Positions 46,359-55,969 of a DNA stretch of 64,000 nt are shown here, piece by piece. Within the stretch, counting starts at the first letter, position 1, and the number at the start of each line of letters is the position of its first letter. The notes under the pieces are model-generated. The model did no database searches, was not told the origin of the DNA, and saw only the letters and a program-made list of their open reading frames with translations. Source of the DNA: Sphingomonadaceae bacterium (lineage in GTDB: Bacteria > Pseudomonadota > Alphaproteobacteria > Sphingomonadales > Sphingomonadaceae); assembly GCA_019239915.1 (NCBI GenBank), contig JAFAZF010000072.1, positions 1 to 64,000 of the forward strand, given 5' to 3'. A program made the position numbers and the translations under genes.

Positions 46359-47848
46359 GCGTCCTCGCGCCGGAGGACGTGCTGCATCTCGAGATCGGGC
46401 GCGGCGCGCGCATCGCAGCCGCCCGGTCGTTCCCACAGGCAGATGCCGTCCGCGCCGGTGCCGCGGCAGGCGATCGGGCGATAGCCGAGCCGGGGCGCGT
46501 CAGTCTCGTCTGCGGGTGCGATCAGGCCGTTATAGGCGGGCGTACCGCGCAGGAGATCGCGCCGCGCCGCCGCGGGCGTCGTCCGCCATGGGAGGTAGAG
46601 CGGCACGGCGCGGTGCAGATAGGCATGGCCCGCCGTCCAATAAGGCGTGCGATAGACCGCGACGCCGCACAGCCGCGCATCCTTTCCGGCAAGGCGGGCG
46701 ATGCGCAGGCGATCGGCATAATGCGCCTCGTAGGACGGCATCGGCCGCACGGCGGCGAGACCCGCCGAGAGCGCCGTCCAGCCGAGGATCAGCGCGAGCC
46801 ACGCCGTGCGCCGCCGCGCCGGTGCTGCGGCACGCGTCGCCAGTTCCGCCGAGCCGATCGCGGCGAGCAGCAGCAGCGTCTCCGCCGGTAACCAGATGTA
46901 GCGATATTCCTTGTGTCCGATCGCCATGTGCAGCGCGAGCGTCGCCAGCGCGGCGGCGAGCAGCGCCAGGTGACGGCGCGCGACCGGCGCGATCAGCAGC
47001 GGCGCGGCGAGTGCGAGCGGGCCCCATTGCAGCAGCAGCATGCCGAGATAGGCGAACGGCGGCAGCGTCCCGCCGATCGCTGCGGCGCGGTGCTCGATCA
47101 CGTTGAGGCGCAGATTGGCGAACGCTTGGCCGAACGGGATCTGGCCCATCGCGACATCGACGCATGCCGATGCGAGCAGCACCGGCACCGCACCTGCGAC
47201 CAGCGCTCCCCAGCCGCGCCAATCGCGGCGCAACTCGAGCAGCGCCAGGATAGCGGCGGCCGGCGCATATTGCGGGCGCAGCACGGCGGCAAACCCGAGC
47301 AGCGCTCCGGCGGCGACGCGACGGCGGCCCGGTCTGTCGATGAGGGCGGCGGCGGCCAGGAAGCAGTCGGTGACGATCGGCTCGATCATGACGTGATCGG
47401 CGAATATGATCGCCTCGTACCAGATCGCGAGCACGGCGGCGGCGGCGAGGCCATGCGCCGGCGAATGCCGCCTGCCGATCGCCCAAGCCGCCCAGATCGC
47501 GCCCAGCGAAAGTAGCATCACGCACAAGCGCGGCAGCAGCAGGTAGAGGTCGCCGCCGGGATCGAGCGCCTCTCCGATCCGCATCGGCACGCTGAGCAAC
47601 AGCGGCACGAGCGCATTGCGCAGCCCGTAGCGGACATCCCACGGCACCACGCCGGTGCCGAAGGCGAGGCGATGCGCCTGTTCGAGATATTGGACGGTCT
47701 CGTCGGGGTGGAAGAAGCCGTAGGGGCTGAGCAGCGCGAGCCGCAGCCCGAACGCCAGCACCAGGATCGCCGCGAAGGCAAGCCGCGCGCGGCGATCGTC
47801 CGCGGCAGCGGCCATCGCTTCGACGTGCGGGATCGGCTCCATCAGCAT
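46355..47848 (-). CDS. GT22-like (ALG9/PIG-B type) mannosyltransferase-like membrane protein
   Basis: About 497 residues with ~10 transmembrane segments. The first loop has [34 protein letters not shown], the H-P-D-E...G-x-G...T/PWD pattern of GT22 (ALG9, ALG12, PIG-B), and a later loop [10 protein letters not shown] matches the HKEERF motif of the same family. GT22 enzymes use polyprenyl-phosphate mannose and are rare in bacteria. A possible donor-maker, GT2-GtrA, is encoded at 39.5 kb. Starts at 47848 or 47842 (ATG) or 47875 (TTG) are all possible. It lies antisense between ruvA and ruvB, splitting that operon. Confidence 0.82.
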   Translation of the reverse strand: MLMEPIPHVEAMAAAADDRRARLAFAAILVLAFGLRLALLSPYGFFHPDETVQYLEQAHRLAFGTGVVPWDVRYGLRNALVPLLLSVPMRIGEALDPGGDLYLLLPRLCVMLLSLGAIWAAWAIGRRHSPAHGLAAAAVLAIWYEAIIFADHVMIEPIVTDCFLAAAALIDRPGRRRVAAGALLGFAAVLRPQYAPAAAILALLELRRDWRGWGALVAGAVPVLLASACVDVAMGQIPFGQAFANLRLNVIEHRAAAIGGTLPPFAYLGMLLLQWGPLALAAPLLIAPVARRHLALLAAALATLALHMAIGHKEYRYIWLPAETLLLLAAIGSAELATRAAAPARRRTAWLALILGWTALSAGLAAVRPMPSYEAHYADRLRIARLAGKDARLCGVAVYRTPYWTAGHAYLHRAVPLYLPWRTTPAAARRDLLRGTPAYNGLIAPADETDAPRLGYRPIACRGTGADGICLWERPGGCDARAAPDLEMQHVLRREDA

Positions 47849-47933
47849 CGCGCGACCATCCGCCAATATGGTCAAAGTCCTGTTAACCGCGTCGCACTCG
47901 ACAGCCGCCCGCCGGAACGTCTAGGCAACATTC

Positions 47934-48956
47934 GTGACCGACACCGACCGCCTGACCACGCCGACGCGCCGGCCGGAGGATGCCGATGCGGCGCTGCGCC
48001 CGAAGGCGCTCGACGAGTTCGTCGGTCAGGCAGCGGCGCGCGACAATCTTCGCGTGTTCATTGCTGCCGCCAAGGCGCGCGGCGAAGCGCTCGATCATGT
48101 GCTGTTCTTCGGGCCGCCGGGGCTTGGCAAGACGACGCTCGCGCAGATCGTCGCGCGCGAGCTCGGCGTCGGCTTCCGCGCGACGTCGGGGCCGGTGATC
48201 GCCAAGTCGGGCGATCTCGCCGCGCTGCTCACCAATCTCGAGGACGGCGACGTGCTGTTCATCGACGAGATCCACCGGCTCAATCCGGCGGTCGAGGAGG
48301 TGCTTTATCCGGCGATGGAGGATCGCGCGCTCGATCTCATGATCGGCGAGGGGCCGTCGGCGCGCTCGGTGCGGATCGAGCTGCCGCGCTTCACGCTGGT
48401 CGGCGCGACGACGCGGCAGGGCCTGCTGACGACGCCGCTGCGCGATCGCTTCGGCATCCCGATCCGGCTCAATTTCTACACGATCGGCGAGCTGGAGCAG
48501 GTCGTCGCGCGCGCCGCCGGCCTGCTCAGGCTCTCGATCGCGCGGGACGGCGCGCACGAGATCGCCCGCCGCTCGCGCGGCACGCCGCGTATCGCCGGCC
48601 GGCTGCTGCGCCGCGTCCGCGACTTCGCGCACGCCGCCGGCCACGACGTCATCGACGCGAAGGGCGCCGACGGCGCGCTCAACCGGCTCGAGGTCGACGC
48701 TCTCGGTCTGGATGCGATGGATCGCCGCTATCTGACGATGATCGCGGACATCTATCGCGGCGGCCCGGTCGGCGTCGAGACGCTCGCGGCTGGACTTGCC
48801 GAGCCGCGCGACACCATCGAGGAGGTCGTCGAGCCCTATCTCATCCAGATCGGCCTGATCGCGCGCACCGCGCGCGGCCGCTGCCTCAACTCGCGCGGCT
48901 GGACGCATCTCGGCCTGCCGGTGCCCGAGGGCGGCCAGGGCGGCCTGTTCGACTAG
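47934..48956 (+). CDS. ruvB: Holliday junction DNA helicase subunit RuvB
   Basis: 340 residues. AAA+ motor: [11 protein letters not shown] start, Walker [14 protein letters not shown], Walker [18 protein letters not shown], sensor [19 protein letters not shown], and the C-terminal winged helix ([26 protein letters not shown]). GTG start. Separated from ruvC-ruvA by the antisense GT22-like gene, so it needs its own promoter. Its stop shares CTAG with the convergent hydrolase gene. Confidence 0.97.
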   Translation: MTDTDRLTTPTRRPEDADAALRPKALDEFVGQAAARDNLRVFIAAAKARGEALDHVLFFGPPGLGKTTLAQIVARELGVGFRATSGPVIAKSGDLAALLTNLEDGDVLFIDEIHRLNPAVEEVLYPAMEDRALDLMIGEGPSARSVRIELPRFTLVGATTRQGLLTTPLRDRFGIPIRLNFYTIGELEQVVARAAGLLRLSIARDGAHEIARRSRGTPRIAGRLLRRVRDFAHAAGHDVIDAKGADGALNRLEVDALGLDAMDRRYLTMIADIYRGGPVGVETLAAGLAEPRDTIEEVVEPYLIQIGLIARTARGRCLNSRGWTHLGLPVPEGGQGGLFD

Positions 48957-49924
48957 TCCCGATCGCCGGGCGCATCCGTTCGGTCCGGGTGCAGCGCCCG
49001 CTTGAGTGCGGCGAGCGAATTGGCGTTGGCGTTCTTCGCCACCGGCGCATCGCTGAAGACCTCGAAGCCATGATAGGCGCCCGGATAGACGTGCAGTTCG
49101 GTGGGTACGCCGGCCCGGATCAAGCGGCGGGCATATTCGAGGTCTTCCTCGAGGAAGAGATCGAGCGCGCCGACCGCGATGAAGCTCGGCGGCAGCCCGG
49201 CGAGATCGGGCGCGCGCGCCGCCGCGGCATAGTGCGGCACGTCCGCGCCGCCGGGCTCGCGGCCTAGCAGCGAGGACCAGCCGAAACGGTTCTGCTCGGG
49301 TGTCCAGACGAACTCGCCCGTATAGGGATGACGCTCGGCCGTGCAGGTACGATCGTCGATCATCGAGTAGATGAGGTGCTGGTGGATGAGCGGGATCTCG
49401 CCGCGATCGCGCGCGATCAGCGCGAGCGCCGCGGCCAGCCCGCCGCCGGCGCTCTCACCGCCGATCGCGATCCGGGCACGATCGACGCGAAGGGCATCGG
49501 CATCGTCGTGCAGCCAGGCGAGCGCCGCATAGCAATCCTCGAGCGGCCCCGGATGCGGCGTTTCGGGCGCAAGACGATAATCGACCGAGACGACCACGCA
49601 ATCGGCCGCGGCCGCGCGCCCGGCATTGGTCGCGTTCGCCATCGCCGCGCTGCCGATGACATAGCCGCCGCCATGGATGTGGAGCAGCGCCGGCCGCGTC
49701 CTCGCTTCGCCCTTCGGCGTCAGGATCACGATGCCGATCTCATGGCCCTCGCGCGTCGCGATGCGGCGCTCCTCGATCGTTGCCGGCAACGTCTCGGGAT
49801 CGGGCGTCGGCAGCGCGCCCAGGCCATCTCGGATCATCGGCAGCAGCGTCGCCATGTCTCCCCTCGGCGGGAACATCTCGAGCGCGGCGAGGAGTTCGGG
49901 GTCGATGAGATGGCGTGACGACAT
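48953..49924 (-). CDS. Alpha/beta hydrolase, HSL (acetyl-hydrolase) family
   Basis: 323 residues. Oxyanion motif [12 protein letters not shown], nucleophile [13 protein letters not shown], Asp in [12 protein letters not shown] and His in GAYHGFEVF: a complete hormone-sensitive-lipase-type catalytic triad. Acts on short-chain esters; the natural substrate is unknown. ATG 49924 gives [20 protein letters not shown], a usual family start. Four-base tail overlap with ruvB. Confidence 0.92.
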   Translation of the reverse strand: MSSRHLIDPELLAALEMFPPRGDMATLLPMIRDGLGALPTPDPETLPATIEERRIATREGHEIGIVILTPKGEARTRPALLHIHGGGYVIGSAAMANATNAGRAAAADCVVVSVDYRLAPETPHPGPLEDCYAALAWLHDDADALRVDRARIAIGGESAGGGLAAALALIARDRGEIPLIHQHLIYSMIDDRTCTAERHPYTGEFVWTPEQNRFGWSSLLGREPGGADVPHYAAAARAPDLAGLPPSFIAVGALDLFLEEDLEYARRLIRAGVPTELHVYPGAYHGFEVFSDAPVAKNANANSLAALKRALHPDRTDAPGDRD

Positions 49925-50080
49925 CGCGCGCTTTCCTCTCCGGCTTAGGATTTCCGCATAGCGGGTTAGGCAATCGGCCAAAAGACCGCGCGCGTGCGTC
50001 CATCGGCCGCAAGAGTGTGGATGAACCGGGCGTGCGGGGTTTACCCACCGCATGGTCTGACTCTAAAGCCCGGAATGAAC

Positions 50081-50545
50081 ATGGTTAGCGGCCAGGATCA
50101 CCCCCAGCGTGGACGCATCGCCGAGGATGGCGAGCATCGCTTCCCCGTGCGCGTCTATTTCGAGGATACCGATGCGGGCGGCGTCGTCTACCACGCCAAT
50201 TATCTTCGCTTCATGGAGCGCGCGCGCAGCGACATGCTCGCCTGCGCGGGCATCGATCAGCGCAGCGCGCTGGAGGCGGGCGAGGGCCTCTACGCGATCA
50301 CCGAGCTCGCGGTGCGCTATCGCCGCGCCGCCAAGCTCGACGACGCGCTGGTGATCGCGAGCAAGGTCCGGAAACTCGGCGCTGCCCGGTGCGTCATTCA
50401 GCAGACAGTCAGCCGCGGCGCGGAGATCATGGCCGAGGCGGAAGTGACCGCGGCCTTCGTCACGCCGGAAGGCCGTCCGCGTCGCCAGCCGCTGCCGTTC
50501 GTCGAGGCGCTGAAGAGCTTCAACGGCTCGCATATCAAGGGGTAA
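50081..50545 (+). CDS. ybgC: Acyl-CoA thioesterase YbgC
   Basis: About 154 residues, hot-dog fold. The signature VYFEDTDAGGVVYHANYLRFMERAR includes the catalytic Asp. YbgC hydrolyses short acyl-CoA or acyl-ACP and is a standing member of the tol-pal operon, possibly linked to phospholipid metabolism. An ATG at 50075 would add two residues. It leads the operon, 9 bp before tolQ. Confidence 0.95.
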   Translation: MVSGQDHPQRGRIAEDGEHRFPVRVYFEDTDAGGVVYHANYLRFMERARSDMLACAGIDQRSALEAGEGLYAITELAVRYRRAAKLDDALVIASKVRKLGAARCVIQQTVSRGAEIMAEAEVTAAFVTPEGRPRRQPLPFVEALKSFNGSHIKG

Positions 50546-50554
50546 TGCCAGCCT

Positions 50555-51253
50555 ATGCAGGCCAGTAGTCAGATCGCCGCCGGAACGGCCACCATCTCGC
50601 CGATCCACCTGTTCCTGAACGCGGACATCATCGTGAAGTTCGTGATGCTCGGGCTGCTGGCGGCGAGCATCTGGACGTGGTCGATCATCATCGCCCACGC
50701 GCTCCGGATGCAGCGCACGCGCGAGGCCAATGACCGCTTCGAACGCGACTTCTGGAAGGCCGAGGACATCGACAATTTCTACACGTCGCGGCGCGGCAGC
50801 GATCTGCCGAGCGCGCGCGTGCTCGGCGCCGGCATCACCGAATGGCGGCGCTCGACGAGCGGCGAGAACATCGATCGTGACGGCACCCGCTCGCGGCTCG
50901 CGACCGCGCTCGGCGCCGCGATCGCCGTCGAGATCGACAAGCTGTCGGATCGGCTCAACATCCTTGCGACGGTCGGCTCGGTGGCGCCATTCGTCGGGCT
51001 GTTCGGCACGGTGTGGGGCATCATGCGCTCGTTCACCGACATCGCCGCGCAGCAGAACACCAACCTCGCGGTGGTCGCCCCCGGCATCGCCGAGGCGCTG
51101 TTCGCGACCGCGCTCGGCCTGTTTGCCGCGATCCCGGCGGTGATCGCGTACAACCGCCTCAGCCATGGCATCAACCGGCTCGAGGCGCGGCTCAACCGCT
51201 TCGCCGACGGCTTCCACGCGACGCTCAGCCGCGAGCTCGAAAATGAGGCGTGA
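50555..51253 (+). CDS. tolQ: Tol-Pal system protein TolQ
   Basis: 232 residues with three transmembrane helices: ~26-46 (IVKFVMLGLLAASIWTWSII), ~136-160 (ILATVGSVAPFVGLFGTVWGIM) and ~175-195 (GIAEALFATALGLFAAIPAV). Forms the proton-driven motor with TolR and TolA for outer-membrane constriction at division. A family B repeat separates it from tolR. Confidence 0.96.
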   Translation: MQASSQIAAGTATISPIHLFLNADIIVKFVMLGLLAASIWTWSIIIAHALRMQRTREANDRFERDFWKAEDIDNFYTSRRGSDLPSARVLGAGITEWRRSTSGENIDRDGTRSRLATALGAAIAVEIDKLSDRLNILATVGSVAPFVGLFGTVWGIMRSFTDIAAQQNTNLAVVAPGIAEALFATALGLFAAIPAVIAYNRLSHGINRLEARLNRFADGFHATLSRELENEA

Positions 51254-51271
51254 GGCTGTTCTCAAACTAAA

Positions 51272-51417
51272 GCCCCTCCCTTTCAAGGGAGGGGTTGAGG
51301 TGGGTGCGCGCGTCTGCGCGCCAAACGGCCACTATACGCCAAGCCGGAGCGCCGTCGGGGCATCGAGCCCCGTCGTCGTTTACCCCACCCCAACCCCTCC
51401 CCTGAAGGGGAGGGGCG
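51272..51417. repeat. REP-like pair, family B, inside tol operon
   Basis: GCCCCTCCCTTTCAAGGGAGGGGTTGAGGTGGG and the inverse CCCCACCCCAACCCCTCCCCTGAAGGGGAGGGGC, separated by ~75 bp. Same family as the DUF559 flanks, but with no nuclease gene between the units. It fills the 186-bp tolQ-tolR gap, an unusual interruption for this operon, and could alter relative TolQ:TolR levels. Confidence 0.85.
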
Positions 51418-51439
51418 ACTTTCGTTCGGGGGTCTGCTG

Positions 51440-51919
<480 letters not shown>

Positions 51920-51933
51920 GCGGGGCGGCTAGG

Positions 51934-53145
51934 GTGGATCGCGCCGAACGCGAGGGCATCGGCGCATCGGTCGCCGCGCATGTGCTGCTGTTCGCGGCGC
52001 TGTCGCTGGGGCTGCTCGCGCCGAAGCCGAAGCCGCCGCTCGCCTCGACCTCGATGAACGTCTCGATGATTTCCGAGGCGGCACTGCGCGCGGAGCTGCA
52101 GGGACCGCCCAAGGCGGCGCCGAAGGCCCGCCAGGCGCCGGAGGTCGGCAAGCCGGAGGAAGCCGCGCCGCCCAAGCCCGCGCCCGCGCCCGCGCCGAAA
52201 CCCGCGCCGGCCGCCAAGCCGGCCGCCGCGCCTGCGCCCGAACCGAAGCCACAACCCAAGCCGACGCCGCCGAAGCCGGAGCCCAAGCCCGCGCCGAAGC
52301 CGGAACCGAAACCCGCTCCGAAGCCGGAGCCCAAGCCGGTCCCGAAGCCCGAGCCCAAGCCGGTGCCGAAACCGAAGCCGGAACCTAAGCCGGTTCCAAA
52401 ACCCGAGCCGAAGCCCAAGCCCGAGCCCAAGCCGAAACCGGCGCCGGAAAAGGTGAAGCCGACACCGCCGAAGCCGGCACCCCAGAAGCCGGCGCCGGAG
52501 AAGGCGGAGAAACCAGCCAAGACGAAGCCCGAGAAGGCGGCGCCGGAGAAGTCCGCGCCCGCCAAGCCGGCGGAGAAGCCGAGCGCGAAGGCGTCCGCGG
52601 CATCCGAGAAGGCGCCGCCGGGCAAGGCCGCGCCGGCGGGATCGAAGCTCGCCAAGGGCGACAAGGCGTTCACGCTACCGACCGATCTCTCCGCCAAGGA
52701 GGGCAACGGCGCCAGCGGCAAGGCCGAGAAGCGCGCCGGCTCGCGGCTCGGCGCCGATTTCTCGAAGGACATCGCCGCCGCAGCGGCTTCGGGCAAGAGC
52801 GCGGGCTCCAGCGCCGCCAAGTCCGCGCCGGTGAGCGCGCGCCAGATGGCGGGGCTCGTCGGCCTGATCCGATCGAAGGTGGAGCCCTGCTACAACCCGC
52901 CCGCCGGCGGTGCCGACGCCGCCCAGATCGTCACGACGCTCAGCATCCGCATGAACAAGGATGGGTCGGTGGTGTCGGTCGCGGCGGGCAGGCAATCGGG
53001 CGTCACGGACTCGAACCAGGCCTACGCCAAGCAGATGGCTGACGCCGCCAAGCGCGCGGTGCTACGCTGCTCGCCGATCAAGGACCTGCCGGCCGATCTC
53101 TATGCGGGAGGCTGGGACGACTTCGATTTCGTGTTCCATCCGTAA
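51934..53145 (+). CDS. tolA: Tol-Pal system protein TolA (Pro-Lys-rich)
   Basis: 403 residues. N-terminal membrane helix ~10-28 ([20 protein letters not shown]); a ~200-residue low-complexity arm built from KPEP, KPAP and KPVP repeats that would span the periplasm as polyproline instead of the Ala-rich helix of E. coli; C-terminal TonB/TolA-like domain ([19 protein letters not shown] ... [12 protein letters not shown] ... [12 protein letters not shown]) with a Cys pair. GTG start after AGG. The repetitive DNA gives spurious open frames on the other strand. Confidence 0.93.
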   Translation: MDRAEREGIGASVAAHVLLFAALSLGLLAPKPKPPLASTSMNVSMISEAALRAELQGPPKAAPKARQAPEVGKPEEAAPPKPAPAPAPKPAPAAKPAAAPAPEPKPQPKPTPPKPEPKPAPKPEPKPAPKPEPKPVPKPEPKPVPKPKPEPKPVPKPEPKPKPEPKPKPAPEKVKPTPPKPAPQKPAPEKAEKPAKTKPEKAAPEKSAPAKPAEKPSAKASAASEKAPPGKAAPAGSKLAKGDKAFTLPTDLSAKEGNGASGKAEKRAGSRLGADFSKDIAAAAASGKSAGSSAAKSAPVSARQMAGLVGLIRSKVEPCYNPPAGGADAAQIVTTLSIRMNKDGSVVSVAAGRQSGVTDSNQAYAKQMADAAKRAVLRCSPIKDLPADLYAGGWDDFDFVFHP

Positions 53146-53164
53146 AGATGCAGTGAGGCGTAAG

Positions 53165-54508
53165 ATGAAGGTCTGGAAGCTGATGGCTGCTCTGCTGCAG
53201 CTCACCGCGCCGATCGCGCTTTCGGCGCAGGCACCTTCCGGCAACGGCGGCAGGCTGGTCGTCGACATCAACGGCGGCATCTCGCAGCCCATGCCGATCG
53301 CGATCCCGGTGATGCCGACGCCGGCGCCCAAGGGCACGCCCGCCGGCGATACCGCCTCGCTCGGCGACCGCGTCGCACAGATCGTCACCGACGATCTCAA
53401 GGGCTCGGGCCTGTTCCAGCCGGTGCCGAAGGGCCGGCTCGCCGCCGTCGCTTATCCGCAGGTGACTGCGCCCGATTTCCCGACCTGGGCCAACACTGGC
53501 GCGCAGGCGCTCGTCCAGGGCTTCGTCCAGGCCAACAACGACGGCACGCTGACCGTCGGCTGCTACCTCTACGACGTCTTCGCCAAGACCGAGCTCGCCC
53601 GCCAGGGCTTCGTGGTGACGCCCGCCTACTGGCGCCGCGCCGCGCACAAGTGCGCCGACACGGTCTACACCCGGCTGACCGGCGAAGGTCCCTATTTCGA
53701 CAGCCGCGTCGTCTATGTCTCGGAGACCGGCCCCAAGAACCACCGCATCAAGCGGCTGGCGATCATGGACCAGGACGGCGCCAACCACCGCTTCCTGACC
53801 AACGGCCAGGCGATCGTGCTGACGCCGCGCTTCGCGCCCAACCAGCAAACGATCACATACATGAGCTTCTCGGGCAACCGGCCTCGCGTCTATGTCTACG
53901 ACATCGGCTCGGGTCATCAGCGGCTGCTCGTCGATCAGCCGAACATGACCTTCGCGCCCAGGTTCTCGCCCGACGGCCGCTATATCGTCTTCTCGATGTC
54001 GAACGGCGCCGGCACCGACATCTACCGCGTGGCCGCCGGCGGCGGCGCGCCGCAGCGGTTGACCAACGGCCCCGGCATCAACACCGGCCCCTGCTATTCG
54101 CCCGATGGCGCCAGGATCGTGTTCGAGAGCGATCGCTCGGGCACCCAGCAGCTCTATGTGATGAACGCCGATGGCTCGCACCAGCAGCGCATCAGCTTCG
54201 GTGGCGGCCGCTATGCGACGCCGGCGTGGAGCCCGCGCGGCGACCTCATCGCCTTCACCAAGATCGGCGGCGGCTTCAACGTCGGCGTGATGAGCCCGTC
54301 GGGCGGCGGCGAGAAGACGCTGACGCATGGCTGGCAGGACGAGGGGCCGAGCTGGTCGCCCAACGGCCGCGTGATCATGTATTTCCGCACCGCGCAGGGA
54401 TCGGGTCATGCCGATCTTTGGTCCGTGGATCTCACCGGCGTTAACGAGCGGCGGATTCCGACTCCGCTGGACGGATCGGATCCGTCCTGGTCGCCGTTGC
54501 TGCCTTGA
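53165..54508 (+). CDS. tolB: Tol-Pal system protein TolB
   Basis: 447 residues. Signal peptide MKVWKLMAALLQLTAPIALSAQA; N-terminal alpha/beta domain (VAQIVTDDLKGSGLFQPVPKG); six-bladed propeller with repeats such as APRFSPDGRYIVFSMSNGAGTDIYRV and GPCYSPDGARIVFESDRSGTQQLYVMN. Periplasmic partner of Pal. The ribosome site GAGG precedes ATG 53165, 19 bp after tolA. Confidence 0.96.
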   Translation: MKVWKLMAALLQLTAPIALSAQAPSGNGGRLVVDINGGISQPMPIAIPVMPTPAPKGTPAGDTASLGDRVAQIVTDDLKGSGLFQPVPKGRLAAVAYPQVTAPDFPTWANTGAQALVQGFVQANNDGTLTVGCYLYDVFAKTELARQGFVVTPAYWRRAAHKCADTVYTRLTGEGPYFDSRVVYVSETGPKNHRIKRLAIMDQDGANHRFLTNGQAIVLTPRFAPNQQTITYMSFSGNRPRVYVYDIGSGHQRLLVDQPNMTFAPRFSPDGRYIVFSMSNGAGTDIYRVAAGGGAPQRLTNGPGINTGPCYSPDGARIVFESDRSGTQQLYVMNADGSHQQRISFGGGRYATPAWSPRGDLIAFTKIGGGFNVGVMSPSGGGEKTLTHGWQDEGPSWSPNGRVIMYFRTAQGSGHADLWSVDLTGVNERRIPTPLDGSDPSWSPLLP

Positions 54509-54572
54509 AACGGTTGACGCTGCGGGAGTGGCGGCGAAATATGACAAGAACGTTGTGAAGGAGTCCCCGACC

Positions 54573-55106
54573 ATGAGCCGAGCCAAGCTTTCGATCCTGG
54601 CCGTCGCCACGCTCGTCGCGCTCGCCGGTTGCGCCAAGAAGCCGCCGAAGCAGCTTCCGCCGCCGCCGCCGTCGAGCAGCAACCCGAGCGACAACAACGG
54701 CATGGGCAACGGCTCCGGCAACGGCGTCGGCAGCGGCGTTATCCCGGGCTCGCGCGCGGACTTCATCGCGCAGGCCGGATCGGACACGATCCACTTCGCG
54801 ACCGATAGCTACGATGTCGATAGCGAGTCGCGCGGTATCCTCTCGGCGCAGGCCAAGTGGCTCGTCGCGCATCCCGGCGTGCAGGCGACGATCGAGGGCC
54901 ATTGCGACGAGCGCGGCACGCGCGAATACAACCTCGCGCTCGGCGAGCGCCGCGCCAACTCGGCGAAGAACTTCCTCGTCTCGGCGGGCGTGCCGGCGTC
55001 GCGGCTGAGCGTCATCAGCTACGGCAAGGAGCGCCCGGTCGCCGAGGGTTCGGACGAGAGCGCCTGGGCGCAGAACCGCCGTGCCGTGACGGTGGTGCCG
55101 CAATAA
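54573..55106 (+). CDS. pal: Peptidoglycan-associated lipoprotein Pal
   Basis: 177 residues. Lipoprotein signal SILAVATLVALAGC; Pro/Ser/Asn/Gly linker with a GNGSGNGVGSG run; OmpA-like peptidoglycan-binding domain FATDSYDVDSESRGILSAQAKWL ... GHCDERGTREYNLALGERRANSAKNFLVSAGV. AAGGAG precedes the start. In many proteobacteria ybgF (cpoB) follows; here a repeat and decayed sequence follow and no cpoB is visible in the window. Confidence 0.97.
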   Translation: MSRAKLSILAVATLVALAGCAKKPPKQLPPPPPSSSNPSDNNGMGNGSGNGVGSGVIPGSRADFIAQAGSDTIHFATDSYDVDSESRGILSAQAKWLVAHPGVQATIEGHCDERGTREYNLALGERRANSAKNFLVSAGVPASRLSVISYGKERPVAEGSDESAWAQNRRAVTVVPQ

Positions 55107-55112
55107 TCGAAC

Positions 55113-55223
55113 TTTCCCTCTCCTCCGCCGGGGAGAGGGCTGGGTGAGGGGGATTCCGGCGCAGCCGGGCGTCTGCGCAACCTATGGCGGACACCCTCAC
55201 CCAACCCTCTCCGTGAGGGGGCG
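55113..55223. repeat. REP-like element related to family B, after pal
   Basis: TTTCCCTCTCCTCCGCCGGGGAGAGGGCTGGGTGAGGG ... CCCTCACCCAACCCTCTCCGTGAGGGG. Two inverted units around ~45 bp, like family B but with diverged arms (CTGGGTGAGGG for GTTGGGGGTGGGG). Starts 6 bp after the pal stop and probably ends the tol-pal transcript. Confidence 0.75.
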
Positions 55224-55337
55224 TGCTGATGACGCAAGCCGCTCCGCGTGCTGGCGCAGGTGGTCGGCCATGAAGGTCATGATGCCGGGAACGAAGCGGC
55301 GATCAGCGCCGACAGCCTCTCGGTGACGTAGCGCCAC
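55197..55337 (-). pseudogene. Possible gene fragment between pal and VOC gene
   Basis: A 46-codon frame from GTG: VALRHREAVGADRRFVPGIMTFMADHLRQHAERLA..., ending inside the pal-side repeat. The stretch FVPGIMTFMADHLRQHAERL has natural-protein composition, and an adjacent frame (NYRMWRYVTERLSALIAASFP, 55277-55345) also looks protein-like, as if one gene had been shifted and eroded. No family recognised; could be chance in GC-rich DNA. Confidence 0.22.
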
Positions 55338-55397
55338 ATCCGATAGTTGTCGGTTCTCCCGATTTTAGCGCCTGCCAGCGCGGCGAAAGGGATCCGT

Positions 55398-55781
55398 TCA
55401 GGACGCCATCCGATGGAGCGCGCAGAGCTTGTTGCCGTCGGGGTCGCGGAGATAGGCGAGATAGAGCCGCCCGCTCTCGCTATCCCGCGGTCCGGGCGCT
55501 CCCTCGATCGCCGTGCCGCCATGCTCGACGCCGGCCTTGTGCCAGGCGGCGGCCTGTTCGGGGCTATCGGTAGCGAAGCCGATCGTGCCTCCATTGGCAT
55601 AGGTCGCAGGCTCGCCGTCGATCGGCTTGGTCACGAGCAGCCGGCCGCCGTCATGGGCATAGATGAGGCGGCCCTTGCGGTCGGTGCGGCCGGGCTGCGC
55701 GCCGATCGCGCCGAGCGTTGCGTCATAGAAGCGCTTGGAGCGCTCCAGATCGTTGCTGCCGATCACGAGATGGCTGAACAT
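55398..55781 (-). CDS. VOC family (glyoxalase-like) protein
   Basis: 127 residues. FSHLVIGSNDLERSKRFYDATLGAIGAQPG and YLRDPDGNKLCALHR are the two beta-alpha-beta-beta-beta halves of the vicinal-oxygen-chelate fold, with metal ligands His4 and the C-terminal acidic/His residues plausible. Family functions include glyoxalase, dioxygenase and antibiotic binding; none is indicated. It directly follows an alcohol dehydrogenase remnant on the same strand. Confidence 0.9.
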   Translation of the reverse strand: MFSHLVIGSNDLERSKRFYDATLGAIGAQPGRTDRKGRLIYAHDGGRLLVTKPIDGEPATYANGGTIGFATDSPEQAAAWHKAGVEHGGTAIEGAPGPRDSESGRLYLAYLRDPDGNKLCALHRMAS

Positions 55782-55795
55782 CCTCTTTCTCCTCC

Positions 55796-55927
55796 TTAGA
55801 CTTGGTAGACGACCACGCTGCGGATGCTTTCGCCGGCGTGCACGAAGCCTCTGTCGATGTCGTCGAGCATGAGCACGTGCGTGATCATCGGATCCAGTGC
55901 GATCTTGCCGGCGGCGCGGGCTTTCAT
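55796..55927 (-). pseudogene. Remnant of class III (zinc) alcohol dehydrogenase C-terminus
   Basis: A 43-codon fragment MKARAAGKIALDPMITHVLMLDDIDRGFVHAGESIRSVVVYQV matches the very end of S-(hydroxymethyl)glutathione dehydrogenase-type enzymes (typical ending ...GKI-DPMITH...L--IN--FD-MH-GESIRSVV-Y). Upstream the sequence loses all similarity, so the ~330 N-terminal residues are missing. Interpreted as a 5'-truncated relic. The ATG may be fortuitous. Confidence 0.7.
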
Positions 55928-55969
55928 GGGACGGGCCCCTTACAGTGCGTCGGTTTCAACTTGAGCTCA

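Noticed and set aside
53078-54787. 569-codon frame antisense to tolB
   Set aside because: Shadow of tolB with no domain; sense strand encodes the complete propeller.
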